This document shows, one piece after another, positions 25,343 through 33,203 of a stretch of 64,000 nucleotides of DNA. Source of the stretch: Candidatus Saccharimonadota bacterium (GTDB lineage: Bacteria; Patescibacteriota; Saccharimonadia; Saccharimonadales; Saccharimonadaceae). The stretch's first letter is position 1, and the number at the start of each line of letters is the position of its first letter. The position numbers and the translations under genes were made by a program. Location of the stretch: assembly GCA_905372305.1 (NCBI GenBank), contig CAJPOP010000001.1:124001-188000 (forward strand), in the 5' to 3' direction. The notes beneath the pieces are model-generated. The model searched no databases and was not told where the DNA came from. It was given only the letters and a program-made list of their open reading frames with translations.

Positions 25343-27211
25343 ATGGCTGTTAAGATGCCGAAAAAAAATGGTAAGAACGGAATAAAGCAGGTTGCGCGAT
25401 TTGGGTTGTTTTGGGCGATTATAATTTTTGTGGCGCTGATTTTTTATGCAGTTTTATTCCCCGCTGCTAACTTAAAAGAGGCGGCACTGTCTGACGTAGT
25501 AAGGCGGGCAAACGAGGGTAAAATTGCCAAGCTGGAAATTCAGGGCAATGACATAAAAGTAACTGGCAAAGATCAAAACAAACCGACTGAGCGTTCAGTT
25601 AAGGAGTCGGGTAGTATTTACGAGCAGGGCCTGAATAAAGACGCTAAGGTTGAAGTGAAGGTGATTCCGCCGTCAACTACTGGCGAAACGGTGTGGAATT
25701 TGGCAGTACTGATTTTGCCGGTGCTGGTTATCGTGGTGTTTTTCATGTTTATGATGCGCCAGGCGCAGGGGCAGAATAATCAAGCGATGGGCTTCGGCAA
25801 GTCAAAGGCTCGGTTGTACGGCGAGGATAAAGAGAAAATTGTGTTTGAGGACATCGCCGGTAATGACAATGCCAAGCAGGACCTGCAAGAGGTTGTCGAT
25901 TTCTTAAAGCACCCAAAGAAGTACAAGGAGCTAGGTGCTAAGATTCCGAAAGGTGTCTTGCTGGTTGGTAATCCGGGTACTGGTAAAACCATGCTGGCGC
26001 GGGCAGTGGCTGGCGAGGCAGGCGTGCCGTTCTTCTCGATTTCTGGATCAGAGTTTGTGGAGATGTTCGTCGGTGTTGGTGCTAGCCGGGTGCGCGACCT
26101 TTTCTCAAAGGCTAAGAAAAATGCGCCGTGTATCGTCTTTATCGATGAGATTGACGCGGTGGGCCGCAAGCGCGGTTCGGGTATGGGCGGCGGCCATGAT
26201 GAGCGCGAGCAGACCTTGAACCAGATTTTGGTGGAGATGGACGGGTTTGATGGCGACACTAATGTGATCGTGCTGGCGGCGACCAACCGGGCGGATGTGC
26301 TCGATCCAGCGTTGCTGCGCCCGGGGCGATTTGACCGGCGAGTGACGATCACCCTGCCGGAGCGCAAAGACCGCGAGGCGATTCTGAAAGTTCATTTCAA
26401 GAAGAAGCCGACCGACGAGACAGTTGATCTGGACAAGCTAGCGGCCAAGACAGCCGGTTCATCGGGGGCAGATCTCGCTAATATCGCTAATGAAGCAGCA
26501 ATTATCGCGGCGCGCCGCAATAAAAAGAAGATTTCCAATGAGGAATTAACCGAGGCATTTGAGCGAGTGGCTATCGGGCCGGAGCGCAAGGCCAAGGTGA
26601 TGAACGACCATGAGAAAGAATTGACGGCTTACCACGAGGCGGGCCACGCCATCGTCGGCCATGTCTTGCCAGATTCTGATCCAGTTCACAAGGTGACGAT
26701 CATTCCGCGCGGCGGTACCGGCGGCGTAACCTGGTTCTTGCCGCCAGAGGATAAGAGCTACACCAATGTCTATGAGTTCAAGGATATCTTGGCTCGAGCG
26801 ATGGGCGGCCGGATCGCTGAGCAGATTATTTACGGCGATGATGGCATTACGACTGGCGCTGGCTCAGACTTGCGTAAAGCCACCGAGATTGCCCGGGAAA
26901 TGGTGATTGAGCAGGGTATGGGTAAGAGCTTGCGCGACCAAGTGTTCCACGAAGACAACGGCGGGCTGATGTTTGATAAGATGACTCGCGAGCGGCCATA
27001 CTCGGATGAGACTGCTAAATTGATTGATCAGGAAGTGTCGCAGCTGATCACCGAGGCCAAGCAGCGGGCAATGCTGGTACTAAAAGCTAACCGTCCGTTC
27101 CTTGACAAATTGGCTGAGGCGCTGCTAAAAGACGAGACATTAGAAGAAACAGCGGTGGATGAGATTCTTAAAGGAACGAAACTGCCAAAGGAAGCAAAAT
27201 TACACGCGTAA
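25343..27211 (+). CDS. ftsH: ATP-dependent zinc metalloprotease FtsH
   Basis: 622 aa. Two membrane helices (about 20-39 and 117-138) flank a small outer domain. The AAA module has Walker A GNPGTGKT (209-216), Walker B VFIDEIDAVG, the pore-loop region FVEMFVGVGASRVRD, and the second region of homology ATNRADVLDPALLRPGRFDRR. The protease domain carries HEAGH zinc ligands (near 434) and the ITTGAGSDL segment with the third ligand region. FtsH hexamers degrade membrane and regulatory proteins. The C-terminus is short (EAKLHA). It follows tilS by 24 bp with AAAGGA, and murJ follows after 6 bp. Confidence 0.98.
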   Translation: MAVKMPKKNGKNGIKQVARFGLFWAIIIFVALIFYAVLFPAANLKEAALSDVVRRANEGKIAKLEIQGNDIKVTGKDQNKPTERSVKESGSIYEQGLNKDAKVEVKVIPPSTTGETVWNLAVLILPVLVIVVFFMFMMRQAQGQNNQAMGFGKSKARLYGEDKEKIVFEDIAGNDNAKQDLQEVVDFLKHPKKYKELGAKIPKGVLLVGNPGTGKTMLARAVAGEAGVPFFSISGSEFVEMFVGVGASRVRDLFSKAKKNAPCIVFIDEIDAVGRKRGSGMGGGHDEREQTLNQILVEMDGFDGDTNVIVLAATNRADVLDPALLRPGRFDRRVTITLPERKDREAILKVHFKKKPTDETVDLDKLAAKTAGSSGADLANIANEAAIIAARRNKKKISNEELTEAFERVAIGPERKAKVMNDHEKELTAYHEAGHAIVGHVLPDSDPVHKVTIIPRGGTGGVTWFLPPEDKSYTNVYEFKDILARAMGGRIAEQIIYGDDGITTGAGSDLRKATEIAREMVIEQGMGKSLRDQVFHEDNGGLMFDKMTRERPYSDETAKLIDQEVSQLITEAKQRAMLVLKANRPFLDKLAEALLKDETLEETAVDEILKGTKLPKEAKLHA

Positions 27212-27217
27212 ATTGTT

Positions 27218-28873
27218 ATGGGACGCGTCCGGAGAACTGTCGATAAGATCAATCAGCGGCTGACAGTCAAGTTGGCCGCAACCATTTTAGCTGGCTCAAC
27301 GCTACTGTCAAGCTTGCTGGGATTCTTTCGCGACCGGTTACTCAACTCCGCTTACATGCCGAGCAAAGAAGCTGGCTTGGCTGGCTATCCAGTTGGCTTG
27401 GATGCCTATACGGCGGCGTTTATGGTGCCAGATTTCATGTTTGCCGTGCTGGTATCCGGCGCGCTCAGCGTGACGTTTATTCCGGTCTTTAACGAGCGCT
27501 GGATGAAGGGTAATAAACAATCAGCGTGGCAAATTAGCTCCAGCATGATTAATTTTATGGCGCTGGTGACGCTGGCGGCGAGCATATTGATTATCATTTT
27601 TGCTGATCCGCTGATGAAGTATCTAATTGCGCCAGGTCTGAGCGAATCAGGCCACGCATTGGCGGTCAGTATGATGCGGGTAATTGCGGTTAATCCGTTT
27701 ATTTTCGCCATTGCTTCGGTAATTGCCAGTATTCAGCAGGCGGTCGGGCGGTTTATGTTCTGTGCCTTAGCGCCAATGATTTACAATATCGGCATTATCA
27801 TTGGTACAGTGTGGTTTACTAACGGCATCAATCTGTTCGGCTGGCAGATCTTTGACGGCGGTATTATGGGTGTGGCACTGGGCGTAGTTCTGGGATCGTT
27901 TCTGCAGTTGATCGTGAGTGCTATTGGTTTGGTTGGTTTAGGCTTTGATTATAATTTTAAGTTATATTGTCGGAACAGAGGTTTTCGGAAAGTGTTGTCA
28001 CTATTACCAGCACGGTCGGTTGATCAAGGAATGGATTATGTAGTAAGCCTGGTGGAGGTTAATCTGGCGTCGCGGTTGGCGGATGGTACAATTCGCGCTT
28101 ATCAGCAGGCGCTGACATTGCACTTAATGCCGATTAATCTTATCGGCGTGGCTATTTCTAATGCCGCTTTTCCGCAGCTAACCGAGCGGCTAGGCGAAGG
28201 AAGACTTGATCTGTTTCAGAAGGATCTGCGGTCGCTACTGAGGATTATTTTTTGGATGGCGCTGCCGACGTCGGTTGTGATATTTTTCACGCGCGGCTAC
28301 ATTGTCCATTTTATCCGAAATACTGGCGATCAGCTGATGGCGGGGATATTAGGCTGCTTGGTGGTGGCGATTTTATTTCGGACGATTTATCACATGGCGG
28401 CGCGGGCATTTTATGCGCGGCAGGATACTAAAACGCCGTTGTATATTTCTGTATTTTCTATTTCTTTGAATATTGCTTTGGCAATTATTTTAACGATGAA
28501 CCTTAATATGGGTGCGTACGGCTTGGCGTGGGCGCAGTCAACGGTAGCAGTGTTTGAAGTGGTGATACTTTTATTAGTGATGAGCAAACAAATGCCGAGG
28601 ATGTTTAATCGGGCGTTTGTTAAGGCTATTGGCAAGATGATTGCCGCCAGTGCGGTAGCTGGAGTAGTGTGCTACATCGGCGTTTCCGTGATGCCGTTCC
28701 GCGATACTGACAGCAGTTTTTTCAGCGCTTTTCCAAAATTTACTATTATCTCGATTGTTAGCTTCGGCGTTTATCTGCTGATGTCGAAGTTGTTGCGTCT
28801 GCCGGAAGTTGATCCGATCTTAAAGAAGGGCAAGAAGCTGCTATTTGGGCGGCTGGATGGCGTGTGGCGATGA
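27218..28873 (+). CDS. murJ: lipid II flippase MurJ
   Basis: 551 aa with about 14 membrane helices. The MVN/MurJ family signature is visible: the N-terminal LLGFFRDRLLNSAYMP, DAYTAAFMVPDFMFAVLVSGALSVTFIPVFNE, and the conserved RVIAVNPFIFAIASVIASIQQAVGRF. MurJ carries lipid II across the membrane for peptidoglycan synthesis. The sixth to eighth helices and the charged cavity residues fall where expected. It ends in an ATGA overlap with lepA. Starts at ATG 27218 directly after ftsH. Confidence 0.95.
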   Translation: MGRVRRTVDKINQRLTVKLAATILAGSTLLSSLLGFFRDRLLNSAYMPSKEAGLAGYPVGLDAYTAAFMVPDFMFAVLVSGALSVTFIPVFNERWMKGNKQSAWQISSSMINFMALVTLAASILIIIFADPLMKYLIAPGLSESGHALAVSMMRVIAVNPFIFAIASVIASIQQAVGRFMFCALAPMIYNIGIIIGTVWFTNGINLFGWQIFDGGIMGVALGVVLGSFLQLIVSAIGLVGLGFDYNFKLYCRNRGFRKVLSLLPARSVDQGMDYVVSLVEVNLASRLADGTIRAYQQALTLHLMPINLIGVAISNAAFPQLTERLGEGRLDLFQKDLRSLLRIIFWMALPTSVVIFFTRGYIVHFIRNTGDQLMAGILGCLVVAILFRTIYHMAARAFYARQDTKTPLYISVFSISLNIALAIILTMNLNMGAYGLAWAQSTVAVFEVVILLLVMSKQMPRMFNRAFVKAIGKMIAASAVAGVVCYIGVSVMPFRDTDSSFFSAFPKFTIISIVSFGVYLLMSKLLRLPEVDPILKKGKKLLFGRLDGVWR

Positions 28874-29937
28874 ACAATATCCGCAATTTTTGTATCATCG
28901 CTCATATTGATCACGGCAAATCGACGCTGGCTGACCGGATGATGGAGATGACGGGGACGGTGGAGAAGCGCGAGATGAAGTCGCAGCTGCTGGATAGTAT
29001 GGATCTCGAGCGTGAGAAAGGCATCACCATTAAGCTTGCGCCAGTGCGGATGAAATATGAATATCAGGAGGTGGAAGCGAGTGGCACATCACCGCTCCCA
29101 TCGTCGAAGACTCTTAAAGAGTCTTCACGTCGGTCGCTAGACGCGGGTCCTGTCAGTCGATCCGCCCCTTCTTCTGAAAAATCAGAGATTTCTTCAGAAG
29201 CGGGCGCTACCCCATCGACTGCCACCCGCTTAGCGCAGCCTAATTCTCGGGCTTGTGCAGATGTTGGCGTGAATGGGTTGGCTCAGTCAACTATCTACGA
29301 CCTCAATCTTATCGACACGCCTGGTCACGTTGACTTTAGCTATGAGGTGTCGCGTAGTTTGCAGGCCTGCGAGGGTGCGGTATTGGTGGTTGACGCCAGC
29401 CAAGGCATTCAGGCGCAGACGCTGGCGAATGTATACCTGGCGATGGAGCAGGATCTCACGATTATCCCGGTGCTGAACAAGGTCGATTTGCCAGCCGCTG
29501 ATGTGCCGCGCGTTTCCAAGCAAGTCATGAATTTGCTGGGCTGTAGTGAGAACGAGATTATTCATATTTCGGCTAAGACTGGGCAGAATGTTGATCAAGT
29601 TTTGGCGGCGATTGTTGAGCGAATTCCAGCGCCAAAAGGCCAGCCGGACGACCCGACGCGAGCGCTAATTTTTGATAGTTATTATGATGATTATCGTGGT
29701 GTGATTTTGTACGTGCGAGTGGTTGATGGTCAAATCAAAAAAGGTGAAGCGATTCACATGATGGCGACCGGTGCTAATGGGCTGGCGCTGGAAGTTGGTC
29801 ATCTCAGCCCCGGCATGATTCCCGACCCGTCGCTTGACACCGGTGAAATTGGCTACATCGTCACCAACCTCAAAACCACGCGTGAAGCGCGGGTAGGTGA
29901 TACGGTGACGCTGAAAAAGTATTTTACAAAAGATTAA
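28870..29937 (+). CDS. lepA: elongation factor 4 (LepA), N-terminal half: G domain and domain II
   Basis: 355 aa from the ATG overlapping the murJ stop (ATGA). NIRNFCIIAHIDHGKSTLADRM is the P-loop, DTPGHVDFSYEV the G3 motif, VLNKVDLPAADV the G4 motif and ISAKTGQNVDQVL the G5 region. Domain II follows and the frame stops after VGDTVTLKKYFTKD, exactly where domain III should begin with LPGYKEVKPF. Domain III onward is encoded at 36114, 6.2 kb away. A second oddity is an insertion of about 75 residues (about 66-141, Ser/Ala/Pro-rich) between the switch I strand MKYEY and DLNLIDTPGH, encoded by palindromic DNA. LepA remobilises stalled ribosomes. Both halves are intact, so a two-part protein is possible. 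Confidence 0.93.
   Translation: MNNIRNFCIIAHIDHGKSTLADRMMEMTGTVEKREMKSQLLDSMDLEREKGITIKLAPVRMKYEYQEVEASGTSPLPSSKTLKESSRRSLDAGPVSRSAPSSEKSEISSEAGATPSTATRLAQPNSRACADVGVNGLAQSTIYDLNLIDTPGHVDFSYEVSRSLQACEGAVLVVDASQGIQAQTLANVYLAMEQDLTIIPVLNKVDLPAADVPRVSKQVMNLLGCSENEIIHISAKTGQNVDQVLAAIVERIPAPKGQPDDPTRALIFDSYYDDYRGVILYVRVVDGQIKKGEAIHMMATGANGLALEVGHLSPGMIPDPSLDTGEIGYIVTNLKTTREARVGDTVTLKKYFTKD
29101..29236. repeat. palindromic element inserted in frame in the lepA G domain
   Basis: Two nested inverted repeats lie in the inserted stretch. GAAGACTCTT (29106-29115) pairs with AAGAGTCTTC (29117-29126). A longer imperfect palindrome spans about 29134-29236: GCGGGT (29143-29148) with ACCCGC (29224-29229), CAGTCGAT (29154-29161) with ATCGACTG (29214-29221), CGCCC with GGGCG, and CTTCTGAA (29170-29177) with TTCAGAAG (29193-29200). 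All are read through as coding sequence. The design recalls Rickettsia palindromic elements. Confidence 0.75.
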
Positions 29938-29962
29938 TAATGACAAGGAGTGCAGCTAAGCG

Positions 29963-30058
29963 ATGACACCATTCATACCCCAGATAGCACAGCCTGCCGA
30001 CTTGACATTGTTGGTTAGAGTACTGCAATTAAAGGGAATTTTGCATGCGTACAAGTAG
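29963..30058 (+). CDS. 31-aa upstream ORF overlapping the DUF218 gene
   Basis: A short frame, MTPFIPQIAQPADLTLLVRV and on to ILHAYK, begins after AAGGAG and ends 14 nt inside the next gene. It could be a leader peptide for coupled translation, or the remnant of a gene broken when the lepA insert arrived. Coding is uncertain. Confidence 0.3.
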   Translation: MTPFIPQIAQPADLTLLVRVLQLKGILHAYK

Positions 30059-30884
30059 TGTTGAACTACCATCAGCAGATGAGATTCGTGCGATAATAGG
30101 CGAAGAGTCGCCTCGATTAGCGGTACATAGGGACTATCTTGCCATACGGCCATGGTTATTTGCGGAACTTAGTCATGTAGCGGCGCAAGCGAGTATAGAT
30201 GCGGCTGTTTTTGAGAAATATCAAGCATGGGATTTTGATAAAGTTGTCGATGCGCTACACGTTTTTGTGTCGGAATGTTCGGCTTATTTGGCTCAACATG
30301 TCGACAATATTAAGGCAGAGCAACTCTATGAGTCGCTTAAAACAGGAAATACTCCCAAGCAATCCGACGTTATCTTTGTGTTCGGTTCGGCAAAGAATAT
30401 GCGGATTGCAAAGGCGGTAGAGCTGTATCATTCTGGCGTTGCTTCCAAAATAATGGTCACTGGTGCGGCGCCGCGCTGGGCGGCTTCTCAGGGTGAAAAT
30501 AATATAACCGAAGCGCAGCGTATGGCAGACTATGCTATAAATCAGGGTGTCTTGGCAGATGATATTATCATTGAAGATCAGGCGATATCAATCCCAGATA
30601 ATGTGAAGCGTAGCATCGACCTTTGGGAGGCGATACAGTGGTATCCGCAGCGTATCACGTTGGTAACCAGTGAATTTAATGTTCGCCGTGCCGAAATGAA
30701 CATATATGAGTTTACGCCGTGGCCAGTGGAAATCTTTACCGCAAGCCCTGAATCTAGTTCAATGCTGAGAGCAGATACATGGATAGCGACCGAGCGCGGC
30801 CGTCGGCTCATTCTTAACGAATATGCTAAACTTGTTATAGAAAGCGCTATTGATCATCTGCTGGCGGCTAAAGGAAAAATATAA
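30045..30884 (+). CDS. YdcF-like (DUF218) protein, first cargo gene in the lepA insert
   Basis: 279 aa. After a helical N-terminal 100 residues, the DUF218 core is recognisable: QSDVIFVFGSAKNMRIAKAVELYHSGVASKIMVTGAAP, then TEAQRMADYAINQGVLADDIIIEDQAISIPDNV and ITLVTSEFNVRRAEM. YdcF-type proteins have a Rossmann-like fold; one was shown to bind S-adenosylmethionine, and others link to wall metabolism. No membrane segment or signal is seen, so it is cytoplasmic. It is the only insert gene with a recognisable intact enzyme-like fold. Start ATG at 30045 lacks a good ribosome site of its own. Confidence 0.82.
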   Translation: MRTSSVELPSADEIRAIIGEESPRLAVHRDYLAIRPWLFAELSHVAAQASIDAAVFEKYQAWDFDKVVDALHVFVSECSAYLAQHVDNIKAEQLYESLKTGNTPKQSDVIFVFGSAKNMRIAKAVELYHSGVASKIMVTGAAPRWAASQGENNITEAQRMADYAINQGVLADDIIIEDQAISIPDNVKRSIDLWEAIQWYPQRITLVTSEFNVRRAEMNIYEFTPWPVEIFTASPESSSMLRADTWIATERGRRLILNEYAKLVIESAIDHLLAAKGKI

Positions 30885-30983
30885 TTGAGCACGCGGCAGT
30901 GGAAATAATATATACTATTATTGAAAGGTGCAGATGTAATAAAATGCACGAAATAGATATTGATATATCTGTTGTTAGCAATT

Positions 30984-31466
30984 ATGAGTAATTTCAAAAA
31001 CTTTACAGAGAAAGTTAGGTGTCGCGTAATTCCGATAACACGCGACCGCCGCGTGTGGCTAGATGAAAAAGTTGTCGACGATGGTTTGTATTGTGCTTTT
31101 ATAAATGGTCGATCGTACGAACTCGGTGAGGAATATGATGACTTTTTATATGTCACTGCCGACAGTTTTGTCGAGCTGGCGGACGCTATTCTCCGCGAGT
31201 TGTATGCGCGCGGATTTTCGTCGTCAGATTACAAATTAATCAACGAAAATCGCGTTCATCTGGACTATAGTTTTATAAGCGATGACACACTTTGGACTGC
31301 CTGGCGCAATGTCGACGCGATAGTTACGGGTGATATCACTGACGATAAGGACTATCGTCGCGACAAAGCTAAGCGCGGTCAGTGGATGGGTTACGCTGAA
31401 TTGATTCAGGCTATTGGCAAGAATCAAGCCCATAAGATTTTTGAGAAGTTACAGAGTGAGCTGTAA
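30984..31466 (+). CDS. hypothetical protein in the lepA insert
   Basis: 160 aa, starting MSNFKNFTEKVRCRVIPITR. It is a soluble alpha/beta-looking protein rich in Asp and Arg, with LYVTADSFVELADAILRELY and DAIVTGDITDDKDYRRDKAK as its most ordered parts. A 15-codon frame (30944-30991, MHEIDIDISVVSNYE) ends by overlapping the start as ATGAGTAA, so translation may be coupled to a leader peptide. No family recognised. Confidence 0.6.
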   Translation: MSNFKNFTEKVRCRVIPITRDRRVWLDEKVVDDGLYCAFINGRSYELGEEYDDFLYVTADSFVELADAILRELYARGFSSSDYKLINENRVHLDYSFISDDTLWTAWRNVDAIVTGDITDDKDYRRDKAKRGQWMGYAELIQAIGKNQAHKIFEKLQSEL

Positions 31467-31521
31467 TATTCTCAAAAGATAGCTAATAAAATAAAATCGT
31501 AAGAAACGCGACAATTTATTA

Positions 31522-31550
31522 TTGACATTATATTAACAAAATAGTATAAT
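31522..31550 (+). promoter_or_regulatory. perfect-consensus sigma70 promoter, leaderless
   Basis: TTGACA (31522-31527), a 17-bp spacer and TATAAT (31545-31550) match the consensus exactly. The ATG at 31559 lies 8 nt past the -10 box, so transcription would begin at or within two bases of it. It is the strongest promoter I see in the window and it drives an orphan gene of the insert. Confidence 0.85.
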
Positions 31551-31558
31551 TGCGGTCT

Positions 31559-33118
31559 ATGGACACATATCATGATGGTGGTAAAAATAACGAGCTAGAT
31601 GCTCTTAAAACAGAGTTCGCCGCGCGATTAACAGCGGCGGTTAATGAACCATTAACGCTGGAAAATACGGACACGTATGTCGATGACGCGCTGGGCGAGG
31701 TTATTAATCTGGTCGACGATGTGGTTGCCGAATACGACGCCCAGCCGGGTGCTGAGTGGCAGCAGCTTGGAGGGGCTAATGGAAAAGAACATGAGGACGC
31801 GGCTCTTAAGCACTTTGGGCTGGAGGATGTGGAAGGCATTCTCAGGAATTTGGATGATAAAGCTAGCCAATTTGCGGTAATTGACGGGGTGATTGCGCAG
31901 GCGAACGAATCCAGCGATGTATTTGTGCCGCCAGACAGCACGCCTGTTCCGCAGGCGACAGGCAGCGGTACTGGAATGGAGAAAAAAGGCAAGCAGCCGA
32001 AATTAAAAAACCTGCTGGTTATGTTAAAGAGTGAGTTTGACATAGATCCTGACGACTCTGAGGCGGTGTCTATTATCTGGGGAAGCGTTGATCCAAACAT
32101 GATGCGCGAGGAACCGTACTGTCAAGTTACCGTACCTGAACTTGATAAGGTTATTCTGGTTTGCGACGAATACGGGAATGTTACATTTGTATTTAATGGC
32201 GAATGGGTGCGCGGGCAAGTTAGTGCTAACCATCCGTCGGAGAATGAGCCGGAACGCCCGCTGACGGATTACACGAAAGAGGAGCTGAGTAAGCTAATAA
32301 AGGACAATCCAGAACAAGGCGCGCGAATTATGGCGACGAAGAATTTTACAGCTAATTTGGTAAATGCGCTAAAAGGCGGATTCAGCCAACAGAAATTGGA
32401 TAAGCCTGTTGATACGAGGTATTTAAGAAGCTCAAGAAGTTCAAAAGATTTGCCTCCGGTTCCGGATGGGTATGTTACTATTAGTGAGATAGGGGAAGAG
32501 CTAGGTATACAAGAAGAAAAAGACAAAGTGACGATTCGAAACATTGCCATAGCACTTGAAAAGCAAGGAAAAATAACAAGAGGTACATATCGTAGCAGAA
32601 ACGGACGACCAATACTTGCTTTTACTGAGAAAGATGCTCGGCTGATTGTGGAGGAGACGAAGAGGCGCACGGCGCCAATTCCAGAAGGCTATGTTTCCGT
32701 CGCTAAGTTTGCAGGGGAATACCAACAGCGTAAAGGCGGACATGATATAACTTACCCCGATATGTTATGCGCCATTAAGCAGCTTAAGCTAAATCCAGTT
32801 AAGATAGGAGTATTTTTATATCTTCCCGAAGATGAAGCCAGGCAAGTTGTGGATATGGTTGAACAATTGGTAAGCGAGCGACTGGCAATCAGGCAGCACA
32901 AGAAGGTAAGTCTAAACAGACTTAGCGACGTGACGGGAGAAGACTATAGTGTCGTTCGTAGGGCTGCAGAAAAATGTGGTCTAATAGAAAAAGGTGCTAG
33001 CAGTAGAGGAAGATATTTTTCGGTAGCGGAGCAAGAAAAGGTGATCAAATACCTTGAAGAGAGACGAGCGCGACGAAATAGAGCTAAAGGACAGCTTGGC
33101 GGAACTGCTCTAAAATAG
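31559..33118 (+). CDS. orphan protein with three tandem helix-turn-helix units at the C-terminus
   Basis: 519 aa. The N-terminal half is acidic and helical, with a Pro/Gly linker near 125 and a small beta region (about 180-225, VTVPELDKVILVCDEYG). From about residue 300 three units of about 65-75 residues follow, each beginning with a short strand (DGYVTISEIGEEL, EGYVSVAKFAGEY, HKKVSLNRLSDVT), then two helices of HTH spacing (IRNIAIALEKQGKI, MLCAIKQLKLNP, VRRAAEKCGLIEK), a turn with basic residues, and a last helix after F/L-T/P/S (AFTEKDARLIVEE, YLPEDEARQVVDM, YFSVAEQEKVIKY). This looks like a triplicated DNA-binding winged helix. No named family. Very strong promoter, probably leaderless. 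Confidence 0.7.
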   Translation: MDTYHDGGKNNELDALKTEFAARLTAAVNEPLTLENTDTYVDDALGEVINLVDDVVAEYDAQPGAEWQQLGGANGKEHEDAALKHFGLEDVEGILRNLDDKASQFAVIDGVIAQANESSDVFVPPDSTPVPQATGSGTGMEKKGKQPKLKNLLVMLKSEFDIDPDDSEAVSIIWGSVDPNMMREEPYCQVTVPELDKVILVCDEYGNVTFVFNGEWVRGQVSANHPSENEPERPLTDYTKEELSKLIKDNPEQGARIMATKNFTANLVNALKGGFSQQKLDKPVDTRYLRSSRSSKDLPPVPDGYVTISEIGEELGIQEEKDKVTIRNIAIALEKQGKITRGTYRSRNGRPILAFTEKDARLIVEETKRRTAPIPEGYVSVAKFAGEYQQRKGGHDITYPDMLCAIKQLKLNPVKIGVFLYLPEDEARQVVDMVEQLVSERLAIRQHKKVSLNRLSDVTGEDYSVVRRAAEKCGLIEKGASSRGRYFSVAEQEKVIKYLEERRARRNRAKGQLGGTALK

Positions 33119-33203
33119 ATGTGAAAAATGATAGACGTCGGTAGCCAACCACCACGATAATATTGACAATTAGACAAAAGAATATTAACATTAATAACTA
33201 ATT

